A stretch of 64,000 nucleotides of DNA from an uncultured Lachnospira sp. (GTDB lineage Bacteria > Bacillota > Clostridia > Lachnospirales > Lachnospiraceae). The stretch lies in contig CAJUBU010000005.1 of the NCBI GenBank assembly GCA_910585095.1, positions 51,062 through 115,061 on the forward strand, read 5' to 3'. Every line of letters begins with the position of its first letter. Positions within the stretch are counted from its first letter, which is position 1. The notes under the pieces were generated by a model. That model was not told the DNA's origin and ran no database searches. It saw nothing but the letters and a program-made list of their open reading frames with translations. Position numbers and translations under genes: made by a program. This document shows positions 37,572 through 45,863 of this stretch, piece after piece.

Positions 37572-38211
37572 TAATCAAAAACAGTTTTCTGACAGAACAG
37601 CAAATAAAGCAAACGTTGATACCAATAATAGAGAAGAGCAGCTTTTGCGGTCTTCTGTGGAATCCGAACAGCCTGTTGATGTTACAGAACCTATGCCAAA
37701 GAAGAAAGGAAAAACGAAAGCCGACAAAAAATTGAAAATAACGGGATTAGTATTAGCAGGATTGTTTGTGGTTTCAATATTTTTTATGCCAACGTCTTCA
37801 AGTGTAAATACATCAGAGCAAGCCATTCAAGCGTTGGAAAATCGTATTTCTACACAACTTCCTATTGGTGTTCGCATTCTTTCCAAAGATGAGAACTTAG
37901 CGGGGCAAGACCGAACTATCACACATTCGTCTCCGACTGACGAGAACAAGATACATATTTGGGACTATGCAGCCGAAGATGGAGACTATGTGCAGATTTT
38001 AGTTGATGGCGTTGCAATATGTGACCCATTTATGATTAAAAATAAACCCGTAGTTTTTACTGTTCCAACTACGGGAGAGATTCAAGTGCTAGGAATAAGA
38101 GATGGTGGTGGTGGCATTACATATGCTGTTCACTATGATGTAAATGGAACGACATATTTTAACGGAACAGATGTCGGCAATGGAAATCGGTATACTTTAA
38201 TCAAAGAGTAG
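37561..38211 (+). CDS. Single-pass membrane protein with extracellular beta domain, AAA+ operon
   Basis: A 216-residue protein: a disordered acidic/polar cytoplasmic N-terminus (about 1-55), a basic stretch and one membrane helix (about 58-77), then an outside domain (about 90-216). The outside domain is predicted all-beta with Gly-rich turns (ILVDGVAICDP, GIRDGGGGITYAVHYDVNG). It lacks a signal peptidase site. It ends the operon; a terminator follows. Function unknown; it might be the substrate or surface effector handled by the AAA+ protein. Confidence 0.75.
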   Translation: MSNNNQKQFSDRTANKANVDTNNREEQLLRSSVESEQPVDVTEPMPKKKGKTKADKKLKITGLVLAGLFVVSIFFMPTSSSVNTSEQAIQALENRISTQLPIGVRILSKDENLAGQDRTITHSSPTDENKIHIWDYAAEDGDYVQILVDGVAICDPFMIKNKPVVFTVPTTGEIQVLGIRDGGGGITYAVHYDVNGTTYFNGTDVGNGNRYTLIKE

Positions 38212-38226
38212 AGTAAGAAAAGTAAT

Positions 38227-38280
38227 AAACCGCTGCAATGTTCATCTCTGTGCAGGATGGAAGGTGCAGCGGTTTTGTAT
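38227..38280 (+). terminator. Terminator of the AAA+ operon
   Basis: AAACCGCTGCA (38227-38237) pairs with TGCAGCGGTTT (38265-38275), followed by a short T-rich stretch. Confidence 0.75.
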
Positions 38281-38326
38281 GTGTGAAACAAGAGAGTTAT
38301 TTTGCACATGTAATTAGTGCATACAA

Positions 38327-38779
38327 TTAATCAACTTCCTCTAATTTCATATATAAAAGGGGGTAAGCATTGCCTTGTTCATCATAATCCGTTCGTTTAT
38401 AAACATGAAAACCCATATATTCATAAAACCCTTTTGCAAGTGGGTTTTGCTCATTAACAGTCAATTCATTGATAGAGTAGTTTTTAATCCCATACTGAAT
38501 GAGTTTTTTTCCTAGTCCGTTTCCTTGTTCTTCAGGTGTAATAAACAGCATTTCAAGTTTTTGAGTTTCAATTCCCATAAATGCAACAGGGATTTTGTCT
38601 GTATTTTCTGCAATTATCAAATGAGCAATATCATTTAAAGCTTGAGGAATATATTTTTTAATGGTTTTTACTTCATCTTCTGATAAAAACAGGTGTGTTG
38701 TTTTAACAGACTTTTCCCATATACATATTAACTGTTCTATCAGCAATGATGTTAGTTGCTTAGCTTCTAAGATTTTCAT
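38327..38779 (-). CDS. GNAT-family N-acetyltransferase
   Basis: A 150-residue protein with the GNAT acetyl-CoA loop EEQGNGLGKKLIQYGI, the preceding beta strand MLFITPE and the C-terminal YEYMGFHVYKR motif. Resembles small acetyltransferases acting on amines or protein N-termini; the substrate cannot be read. Strong ribosome site AAGGAGG. Converges on the AAA+ operon. Confidence 0.85.
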   Translation of the reverse strand: MKILEAKQLTSLLIEQLICIWEKSVKTTHLFLSEDEVKTIKKYIPQALNDIAHLIIAENTDKIPVAFMGIETQKLEMLFITPEEQGNGLGKKLIQYGIKNYSINELTVNEQNPLAKGFYEYMGFHVYKRTDYDEQGNAYPLLYMKLEEVD

Positions 38780-38901
38780 TTATTCCTCCTTAAATTTCAG
38801 TATAATTTTTTATTTCTCATTATAAAATTTAAGAATATGAAAATAGTGGCTTTTTTTAAACAAGATTTCCTGTCTTTTAGGTATATGAAATAAGTAGTTG
38901 T

Positions 38902-40278
38902 CTATGAAGTAGTAGTGCAATTTTTCTTTTCAAAGAAATGGTCTACTTCTTTTTTTATTATTTCTGGTGAAAGAGATTTAGATAAATATCCTTGTGGCTT
39001 GAGTTCAACAACTCTTTTGACGCTTTCTTTGTCAACTCTGCTCGTCAGAAAGATAACGGGGATATCTGCAAAATCACTCTCAGAACGAATCATCTCTAAT
39101 ATTTGACTGCCCTTGCAGACAGGCATCTCATAATCTAACAAGATTAGGTCGGGTCTGTTTAGTGTAATACTTCTAAATGCGGATAAGCCTGAAGTTGCGG
39201 TTATTACTTCGTATGTATTACTCAATAATTCCTGCATCATTTTTAGTATAAAATCCAAATCGTCTACAACAAGTATTTTCTTTTTTTGACTTGCGGCATT
39301 TTTCCGCGCTTTATTTTCATTCAGGTATTTTTCAACCTCTGCCATAGCATTTTCTGTAATAAGTGAACTTCCGATTTCTCCGTTTGTGAGCATATCAACA
39401 GTAGTCATGCAATATGCAAAATATCCTTTTCCAGTATCAAACAGCAAGCTAAATTGCGGACTATGTTTTTCAAATACTTTTTGAAATTGCTCATAGGTTA
39501 GCAATTGTTCTTCCTTTACTTCGGACTGTTCTAAAGATGGAAAATGTCCTTTGATATGTTCTACAAGCTGTCTTGCTATATATCGTGTTACGTTCATCAA
39601 CATAACACTTACAGCTTTTGATTTTGTATCTATCACATTGCTAAGTGTGCTGCTAATGAGCTGTTCTTCAAAAACGAGAAGAAACTCCCATCTCTTTTTT
39701 TCTTTTGTGATGTAAATTAAGCGATAGTAGATTCCATTTCCAAATTTTTCGCCGCCATAACAATTGCTGATAAGTTGTGAATCCAACTGAAACATAGTAT
39801 GTAGCTGACTGACAATAGTCTGTGCCATAACTGCCTGTTCTTCTTCTGGCAAAAGATTTTTCCATTGTTTTACAACGTCTCCGTTTACAATTGCTTGGTC
39901 TTCTATCAATGTATGTCCAATTAGCCATCCTGCACATACACCAAGAAAATGATTGATTGAGTTTTCAGAATAGCCTGTTAAATCCAATTCTTTTTCAAGA
40001 GCAGGAAGCGTAGTTTCACGAAAATTTGTATGAATACGCTTGTGCATCTCAAAACCTGTATAGTTAATGGACGCCATATAATCTTCCTCATCCTTAAAAT
40101 GCTGAAGTGCATGGTCTTTAAAGTATTTTACAGCCTCCTGACAAACCCACTGACTTTTTAACTCTTGTTGACCCAAATTGAACAGCTTATTGAGAATACG
40201 GAACAGTTTTCGATGTTCCTTGTCAATAATATCCACGCCAATATCATGCCGTTTGTCCCATATTAATTGATTTCCCAT
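38902..40278 (-). CDS. Hemerythrin-receiver fusion protein
   Basis: This 458-residue protein has an N-terminal bacteriohemerythrin (about 1-135) with di-iron ligand candidates in IDKEHRKLF, HALQHFKDEE, EMHKRIH and HTLIEDQ. A middle domain (about 150-310) has a CheX/CheC-like look. The C-terminal receiver domain (about 330-455) has VVDDLDF, phospho-acceptor Asp in LLDYEMP and a late Lys in YLSKSLS. There is no DNA-binding domain. It probably links oxygen or iron sensing to chemotaxis or another phosphorelay; the partner is not nearby. The start is preceded by the same hairpin found before argH. Confidence 0.85.
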   Translation of the reverse strand: MGNQLIWDKRHDIGVDIIDKEHRKLFRILNKLFNLGQQELKSQWVCQEAVKYFKDHALQHFKDEEDYMASINYTGFEMHKRIHTNFRETTLPALEKELDLTGYSENSINHFLGVCAGWLIGHTLIEDQAIVNGDVVKQWKNLLPEEEQAVMAQTIVSQLHTMFQLDSQLISNCYGGEKFGNGIYYRLIYITKEKKRWEFLLVFEEQLISSTLSNVIDTKSKAVSVMLMNVTRYIARQLVEHIKGHFPSLEQSEVKEEQLLTYEQFQKVFEKHSPQFSLLFDTGKGYFAYCMTTVDMLTNGEIGSSLITENAMAEVEKYLNENKARKNAASQKKKILVVDDLDFILKMMQELLSNTYEVITATSGLSAFRSITLNRPDLILLDYEMPVCKGSQILEMIRSESDFADIPVIFLTSRVDKESVKRVVELKPQGYLSKSLSPEIIKKEVDHFFEKKNCTTTS

Positions 40279-40287
40279 ATCCTTTTG

Positions 40288-40320
40288 CTACTCAAAATTT
40301 GCCGAGTAGACCTCTCCTTT
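40288..40320 (-). promoter_or_regulatory. Leader hairpin shared with argH
   Basis: On the minus strand, AAAGGAGAGGT is followed by CTACTCGGCAAATTTTGAGTAG, a 6-bp stem (40288-40293/40304-40309), then CAAAAGGAT and the start codon. It matches the argH leader in stem, position and flanking ribosome site. The rest of 40321-40780 is AT-rich with no gene seen. Confidence 0.5.
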
Positions 40321-40780
40321 CTTTTAAATATTTTTTGAAGTCCTCATATTTTCTTGATAGACTAGGTTGTACTCATTTTCATTGTTTTTCTAGTTTCTTT
40401 TATTTTATATTGATTTATATTTTTATAGACTTCTACATTGCTTGTTGATGAAAAAACTTTAATTTTCTTTTCATTTTTTGGTGGTTAGATTTCTTTCTAT
40501 ATTTAAAATTTTTAATGATTGATTTTATTAATGTATATTTTTCATGTTTACAAAAAATATAATTTATAATTAAGCATATAAAAACATATGGAAGTCTATT
40601 CGTCTATCATCTTAATTATATCAAAAATAATAGCTTTATTAAAGACAAATTTTCACATATTTACTTTATTTTTCCACAAAAATCATAATGATGTTTTGTG
40701 ATAGTAAAAAATTATTTTATATTTTTTGAAAATAATGTATAATATTTATTGAAATAAGTTTTTGAAAAGTTGTTTGATAA

Positions 40781-41028
40781 ATATTGAATATGGAAATGGA
40801 AATTATGTCAGATCATGTACATATACTCATGGAGGTAGCCCTCAGTTTGGTATTCATAAGGCTGTTAAATCATTAAAAGGATATACTTCAAAAGTTTTAA
40901 GAGATGAGTATCCAGCACTGAAAACAAAAATGCTATCACTATGGACAAACAGTTATTTTGTGTCTAGCGTGGGCGGCGCTTCAAAGGAAGTAATTAAACA
41001 ATATATTGTGAAGATTTTGTTTTCCTGA
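40781..41028 (+). pseudogene. IS200/IS605 TnpA transposase relic
   Basis: The remains of a Y1 (HUH) transposase. One frame reads NMEMEIMSDHVHIL, with the His-Val-His metal motif; a one-base deletion near 40831 then shifts to a frame reading PQFGIHKAVKSLKGYTSK and TNSYFVSSVGGASKEVIKQY. The N-terminal third is lost and a stop codon lies at 40778. Inactive. Confidence 0.85.
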
Positions 41029-41520
41029 AAGCGGTGGATTCCATTGCGCTACAGCAGTCTTTACGCGACCTCGACAGGGGTTTTGTCAACTTTTTCTAAA
41101 AACGCGCCGCATGCCCGGTATTCAAGAGCAAACACAATCACCATCAGTCCTACAGGACTATCAATTAGGGAGACAATATTCGCATCGTGGAAAGATACAT
41201 TAAACTTCCGAAGCTCGGCTTTGTTAAGATACGCTAGTCTATGGAGACAGGGAAGAACCATAATATAACGGTTGAACACTCCTACAGGCAACTATTTTGC
41301 AGTTCTTAACGTGGAAAAAGTTGCTTTAGTCCATGAAAAGATTACCAATCAAAGAAACGACTTTTTGCAGAAACAGTCTACGATGTTGATTCGTGAAAAC
41401 CAAACAATCATCTAGCTTGCGGACACTGTGTAAGACATTGCAATACCATAAGGTATTAACCAATGCAGTAGTGGCAGAAGCAAGAATCCCCCTGTTTTAG
41501 CTGTGGGGAGTGTTAAATTG
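41029..41520 (+). pseudogene. TnpB (RNA-guided nuclease of IS605) relic
   Basis: Directly after tnpA, translated fragments in several frames match TnpB: KAVDSIALQQSLRDLDRGF, then degraded KLPKLGFVKIR-like and HEKITNQRNDFL pieces. Stops and frameshifts are many and the RuvC core and zinc finger are gone. The order tnpA-tnpB fits the IS605 group. Confidence 0.75.
41488..41510 (+). mobile_element. Right-end hairpin of the IS605-type relic
   Basis: CCCC (41488-41491) pairs with GGGG (41505-41508) around CTGTTTTAGCTGT. This is the subterminal hairpin typical of IS605 right ends and of the 3' end of the TnpB-associated guide RNA. Confidence 0.55.
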
Positions 41521-41633
41521 AGAATAGGGCGTATTGGAATCCATCTTTGTCATAAAAAAGAAATTTACTAAATAATTGATTAGTATAAAATATATAAAAA
41601 ATAAACATATTAAATTTTAAAAAGGTATATAGT

Positions 41634-42107
41634 ATGAATTATGAAATTAGAGAAATAGAAGAACAAGAATATTATTTGTTGGAAGATTTTTTGTATGAGG
41701 CAATATTTATACCAAAAGGTGTAGCTGCTCCACCAAAATCTATTATTAAATAACCCGAATTGCAAGTATATATAGCTGATTTTGGAAAGAAAAAAGATGA
41801 TATCGGTTTGGTGGCAGAGGTAGACGGAAAAATTGTAGGAGCAGTCTGGGTTCGTATTATGAATGATTATGGACATTTGAATGATACGACACCTTCCTTT
41901 GCTATTTCTTTATATAAAGAATATCGAGGTTTTGGCATTGGAACTGCCATGATGAAAAAAATGCTTTGTGTATTGAAAGAAAGAGGCTACACCCAGTCGT
42001 CACTTGCTGTACAGAAAGCAAATGTTGCAGTGGAAATGTATAAGAAGGTTGGATTTCAAATTGTTGAAGAAAAGGGCGAAGAATATTTGATGCTCTGCAA
42101 TTTGTAA
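41634..42107 (+). pseudogene. GNAT acetyltransferase interrupted by a nonsense codon
   Basis: From ATG 41634 the frame encodes NYEIREIEEQEYYLLEDFLY, a family-typical N-terminus. It meets TAA at 41751-41753 (codon 40) and then continues in the same frame through ELQVYIADFG, the acetyl-CoA loop KEYRGFGIGTAMMKKM and the C-terminal YKKVGFQIVEE. The expected residue at the stop is Gln (CAA to TAA). Without read-through only an N-terminal stub would be made. A restart at 41760 lacks a ribosome site and would miss the first strand and helices. Confidence 0.8.
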
Positions 42108-42221
42108 TAAAAATGTATCTATATTATTTTTGATATAGCGGATTGCGAATATTCGTTTAACGATTAATTTAGAGGGGGTACATAAATTTAAAAAATATCT
42201 CTTAATTTATATTAATAAGTT

Positions 42222-42725
42222 TTAATATTTTTTATGGGGCATTGTATTTAAGTATATGTCCGCTTCCTTTCTGGAATGAAAAGTAATGATGGTTTTATTG
42301 TTATGATATTTATTTAATAATTCATAAATTTGTGGCAGTTGTTTTTTGGGGAAATCAATAATCCATTGTCGAAATTCCTCATCAAATTCCGATTCAATCC
42401 AGCACATATCTTCTCGTTTTTTTCCAATACGGGCTTGTACGCCAGAAAGACAAACTTCTACGGGGTAATCTAACAAAAAGATAGTGTCACATTTTTTTAT
42501 GCGTATTTCAAGGGTACGTTGATAATTTCCATCAATAATCCATCGGTCTTTTTTTATAATTTTATCAAGCTGTATATTAAATTCTTCTCTGGAAATATTC
42601 GTTTTATCAGGCTTATGCCACAGCATATCCAAGTAATACAAGGGAAGATTCGTGATATCTCGTAGCTTTCGGGAAAAGGTACTTTTTCCAGCACCAGGAC
42701 TTCCAATAATAATAATTTTCAACAT
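42222..42725 (-). CDS. P-loop kinase-like protein (topology modulation/FlaR type)
   Basis: A 167-residue protein with Walker A GSPGAGKST, an LPLYYLDMLWHKPD motif, WIIDGNY and a DTIFLLDYP Walker-B-like strand. The lid-type helix has RIGKKRED. It resembles small adenylate-kinase-fold proteins often named topology modulation proteins. Substrate unknown; probably a nucleotide or small-molecule kinase. Confidence 0.8.
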   Translation of the reverse strand: MLKIIIIGSPGAGKSTFSRKLRDITNLPLYYLDMLWHKPDKTNISREEFNIQLDKIIKKDRWIIDGNYQRTLEIRIKKCDTIFLLDYPVEVCLSGVQARIGKKREDMCWIESEFDEEFRQWIIDFPKKQLPQIYELLNKYHNNKTIITFHSRKEADIYLNTMPHKKY

Positions 42726-42785
42726 AAGATTCCTTAAAATTTTTATTTATTATAAATTAGTACATAGCGAAAATATATAGCTTGG

Positions 42786-42897
42786 CTTTTGCCGAGATTA
42801 TTATACCACAATTTTGTGCTTCTTTTTGCACATAAGCAAGTTTGCTCTGCAAACTTGTATGGCTCGGCTTTGCCGAGACTATTGTACCACAATTTTA
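42786..42897 (+). repeat. Hairpin array bounded by a 30-base direct repeat
   Basis: Near-identical blocks at 42786-42815 and 42868-42897 (GCCGAGA-TATT-TACCACAATTTT) are 82 bases apart. Between them are three hairpins: TGTGC/GCACA (42815-42832), CAAGTTTGC/GCAAACTTG (42837-42857, perfect 9 bp) and CTCGGC/GCCGAG (42863-42877). It lies between a minus-strand kinase gene and the DUF6440 gene. Confidence 0.7.
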
Positions 42898-43008
42898 CTG
42901 CGGTTATTATATCATAATCAAATGGATTACTACAAATAGAAATATATAAAATAATTTGATTTTTAAAATAAATGATTTATAATGAAATTAAAAAAGGAGT
43001 GTTAAAGT

Positions 43009-43197
43009 ATGGCAGAAAAGCGTTTTGTACAAACATATTCACAAGGAATAAGCAATATTCGGGAAATTATTGTTGATACAGAAACAGGAGTTAATTATCT
43101 ATTAGCATCAAATACGACAGGAGGCTGTGGCATGACTGTTTTAGTAGATAAAGACGGCAAGCCGATTGTTACGCCTGTAAGTTTTTATAATCAATAA
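43009..43197 (+). CDS. DUF6440 family protein
   Basis: A 62-residue protein matching the small DUF6440 pattern: RFVQTYSQGI, IIVDTETGVNYL, GGCGMTVLVDKDGKPI. Function unknown; often scattered in Clostridia and phages. AAGGAG lies 11 bases before the ATG. Confidence 0.8.
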   Translation: MAEKRFVQTYSQGISNIREIIVDTETGVNYLLASNTTGGCGMTVLVDKDGKPIVTPVSFYNQ

Positions 43198-43224
43198 GTT
43201 TAATTTTTTATGGAGAATAGAATA

Positions 43225-43830
43225 TTGATGAAACGATTTGTTGACAAATATTATGGTACATATTCTGTATATACCATTATGCAATCGGGTATTTATGTAA
43301 AATGCCCTCGCTGCAATGGACTTGGTATTGTGACAGCCAATAATCGTTTATCCCATTTTAAATGTACAAAATGTGGAAACATGATGACGAAAGAATACAC
43401 AAATTATCAATATGAAGTCCATAATCAATGCGAAAAGTGCGGGATATATTACAGAGTGAATATCACAGAAAAAAAGCAGCAGCATTTTCATAAACTGTAT
43501 GTTCATTGTCCATCTTGCGGATATGGTATGTCAGGAGTTGTTCAAAAAAAGGCTGAAAGCTGCTATTCGTTGTATCCCATTCAAAATGCCTGTGAGCCGT
43601 TTTTTGGACTGGAACTTTGGGTTTTAGCTTCTTTTGGCGGTAAACCTGTATGGGCATTAAACCGTGAACATCTTACGTATTTGATAGAATATTTAAGTGC
43701 CGATTTACGCCAAAAACCAGCTCGATTAAAGGTGAGAAAAACACAGTCACATCATCTTCCTACATTTATGAAAACGGCAAAACATAGGGATAAAATAGTA
43801 AAACTGTTAAATACTATGCAGAATAAATAA
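43225..43830 (+). CDS. Multi-zinc-ribbon protein of unknown function
   Basis: About 201 residues. Three Cys-pair ribbons in the first 110 residues (CPRCNGLG...CTKCGN, CEKCGIYYR...CPSCGYG) are followed by an alpha/beta C-terminus with WALNREHLTYLIEYLSADLR and a basic tail. Likely binds nucleic acid or acts as a structural zinc protein. The start is uncertain: GGAG at 43212 favours TTG 43225 or ATG 43228 over ATG 43210. I do not recognise a named family. The 238 bases after it (43831-44068) hold no gene I can see. Confidence 0.65.
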   Translation: MMKRFVDKYYGTYSVYTIMQSGIYVKCPRCNGLGIVTANNRLSHFKCTKCGNMMTKEYTNYQYEVHNQCEKCGIYYRVNITEKKQQHFHKLYVHCPSCGYGMSGVVQKKAESCYSLYPIQNACEPFFGLELWVLASFGGKPVWALNREHLTYLIEYLSADLRQKPARLKVRKTQSHHLPTFMKTAKHRDKIVKLLNTMQNK

Positions 43831-44068
43831 TAATAAGGTTAAGAGCAGGCGGCAAAGCAAAGTGTGAATATCTGCTTGATAGGTAAAAATAGGTGGAAAA
43901 TGGTAAGGATATGGTTTATAATGAACCAAGAAACAGCGAAAATGCTGATGTAATACCTACCCTAAAAGGATTAATATTTATAAAATATATTATATATCAA
44001 TAATTAAAAAGCAAGTCCATCATCATTTACCATAAAACATAGACCATTACCATTTTGGAGGTTTCAAA

Positions 44069-44242
44069 ATGTACATTAAAAAATACTAAGGCAATTATAT
44101 TGGTGATACAGACGATAGTTTGACACTTGTAGCTTATTTAGCAGAAAAACAAAAAGAGGAAATACCATTAAAGGAAATCTTTTCTGATTTTGGATTAGAT
44201 AAGCTACAAAGTGATTTTAGAAAAGAATTGTACGACGAATAA
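44069..44242 (+). pseudogene. Short gene with early in-frame stop
   Basis: GGAGG followed by ATG 44069 starts MYIKKY, then TAA (44087-44089). The frame then continues GNYIGDTDDSLTLVAYLAEK and EIPLKEIFSDFGLDKLQSDF to a stop at 44240. I recall intact relatives reading WGNYIGGTDDSLTL at this point, from memory, so a Trp codon seems lost and the 3' part truncated. Probably a decayed small accessory gene. Confidence 0.6.
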
Positions 44243-44271
44243 AAAATATTCAATGATAAAGGAATATAAAA

Positions 44272-44862
44272 ATGTTACCAGTTATAATAAATAGACGAAG
44301 CATACGAAAATATAAAAATATTTCTGTTGATAGAGCAATGATTGAGGAAATATTGCAGGCGGGCAGTCTTGCACCGTCTTCTAAAAATCGACAGCCATGG
44401 ACGTTTGTGGTTGTTATGGGAACAGCAAAAAAGACTATGCTTGAGATAATGAAAAAAGGACTAAAGCGAGAAAAAGAAAATCCACTTTTGCCAGAAAGCA
44501 TACAGCATCATAGTGGGGCGGCATATACATTGCAGATTATGGAACAAGCGCCTGTTGTTATTTTTGTTGTAAATCCATTGGGAATCAGCATTCATCACAC
44601 ATTAAATGCAGAGGAGCGCATTTATGAAATTTGTAATGCACAATCTATTGGTGCTGCTATGGAAAATATGACATTGACTGCCACAGAGATTGGATTAGGA
44701 AGTCTTTGGATATGTGATACTTATTTTGCATATGATGAATTAAATCGTTGGCTCAATGTTGATGGCGAACTGATTGCAGCAATGACAATCGGTTATGCCA
44801 ATGAAACGCCTTCTGCAAGACCAAGAAAGAAGCTAGAAGATATAGTGCAGTGGCGTGTATAA
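44272..44862 (+). CDS. Nitroreductase family flavoprotein
   Basis: A 196-residue protein with the FMN-binding N-terminus INRRSIRKYKN, SLAPSSKNRQPWTFVVV and the C-terminal QSIGAAMENMTLTATEIGLGSLWICD. Reduces nitro or quinone-like compounds with NAD(P)H as an FMN dimer; the physiological substrate is unknown. Monocistronic. Confidence 0.9.
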   Translation: MLPVIINRRSIRKYKNISVDRAMIEEILQAGSLAPSSKNRQPWTFVVVMGTAKKTMLEIMKKGLKREKENPLLPESIQHHSGAAYTLQIMEQAPVVIFVVNPLGISIHHTLNAEERIYEICNAQSIGAAMENMTLTATEIGLGSLWICDTYFAYDELNRWLNVDGELIAAMTIGYANETPSARPRKKLEDIVQWRV

Positions 44863-45012
44863 ATGTGTAATAAACGGATTGTGTATAATAAACAGATTGA
44901 CAGAAAGTCAAATACATATGCTTAGCATAGTATTTGACTTATTTTGTATAAAATAAAAATGTCTGTTTGGCAATACAATGATTTTGTCATTGTGCTTGTT
45001 ATCAATATTGAC

Positions 45013-45588
45013 TTAATAGAAAATCCATCCCATTATAATACAGATAATAAGGCCAACCAATCCACTGATAAGCGCTTTTAAGAAAGTTTGGTAAGGACGT
45101 TTTCCTATTTCTTGTTGTTGCGCAAGCTCATCTAACCGTTTTCCTTCCATAAATGCTACAATTTCTTTATAGGTATTAATGTTGTTTTGTTTTTTTACTT
45201 GTTCAGTTTTACAGGCAAAAAATAAGGTTATTCCAAACAGTATCCCCCAAGGGATAAATGCGTAAAAACCAAGCCAAGATGAGAGCGGTACAGCAGAAAA
45301 TATCGTTGCTGTTAATAAAATACCATAAATATTGCCGTAATGATTTAGTTTTTTGATTTCACTTTCTTTAATTTCTTCTTTCATAATTTGAACATCTCCT
45401 TTAATTAATTGGTCAAGAGATATATTAAATAGTGAACTGAGCAATAATAAGCTGTGAATATCGGGATAATTTTTGCCTGTTTCCCAATTGGAAATGCTTT
45501 GTCTGCTTACATAAACTTTTTCAGCCAATTCTTCTTGAGAAAGATTCATATGATTTCGATATTTTTTAATCTGAGCGCTAATTTCCAA
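45013..45588 (-). CDS. Xre regulator with membrane domain
   Basis: A 191-residue protein with an N-terminal helix-turn-helix (about 5-60; LSQEELAEKVYVSRQSISNWETG) and three membrane helices (about 86-104, 107-126, 168-190). Membrane-tethered Xre proteins of this shape are common near transporters in Firmicutes. TTG start with AGGAAAGG 5 bases upstream. It is divergent from the AraC-type gene. Confidence 0.85.
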   Translation of the reverse strand: MEISAQIKKYRNHMNLSQEELAEKVYVSRQSISNWETGKNYPDIHSLLLLSSLFNISLDQLIKGDVQIMKEEIKESEIKKLNHYGNIYGILLTATIFSAVPLSSWLGFYAFIPWGILFGITLFFACKTEQVKKQNNINTYKEIVAFMEGKRLDELAQQQEIGKRPYQTFLKALISGLVGLIICIIMGWIFY

Positions 45589-45614
45589 TATGCCTTTCCT
45601 CCTTTTTTGTTTTG

Positions 45615-45658
45615 TTGTACTCTTGAACCAAAAAAATCATACTATTTGGCGAGTACAA
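45615..45658. promoter_or_regulatory. Operator-like inverted repeat between the divergent regulators
   Basis: TTGTACTC (45615-45622) and GAGTACAA (45651-45658) form a perfect 8-bp inverted repeat just upstream of the Xre-membrane gene. It may be an autoregulatory binding site. The following 45659-45863 contains short coding-like remnants but no gene I can support. Confidence 0.4.
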
Positions 45659-45863
45659 ATACCACCAAAAGTATTTTACTTGAATGGATTTAGGATGTCA
45701 AAAGTGTTTTACAAGGTGCAATAAAGGCATATTTACAGAGATTGAAAGAAAAGGCTTAAAGCGTTTCAAGATAAGAAAAGGCACTCTTTTTTGTGCAGGT
45801 AATGAGAGGACAGTTTAAGCAGAAGTTGTTACAATGATTTTGTTTTAAAGGAGTGGAAAAGAT

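Noticed and set aside
45700..45860. Coding-like fragment (AIKAYLQRLKEK) before the AraC-type gene
   Set aside because: Short, with stops and no identifiable family.
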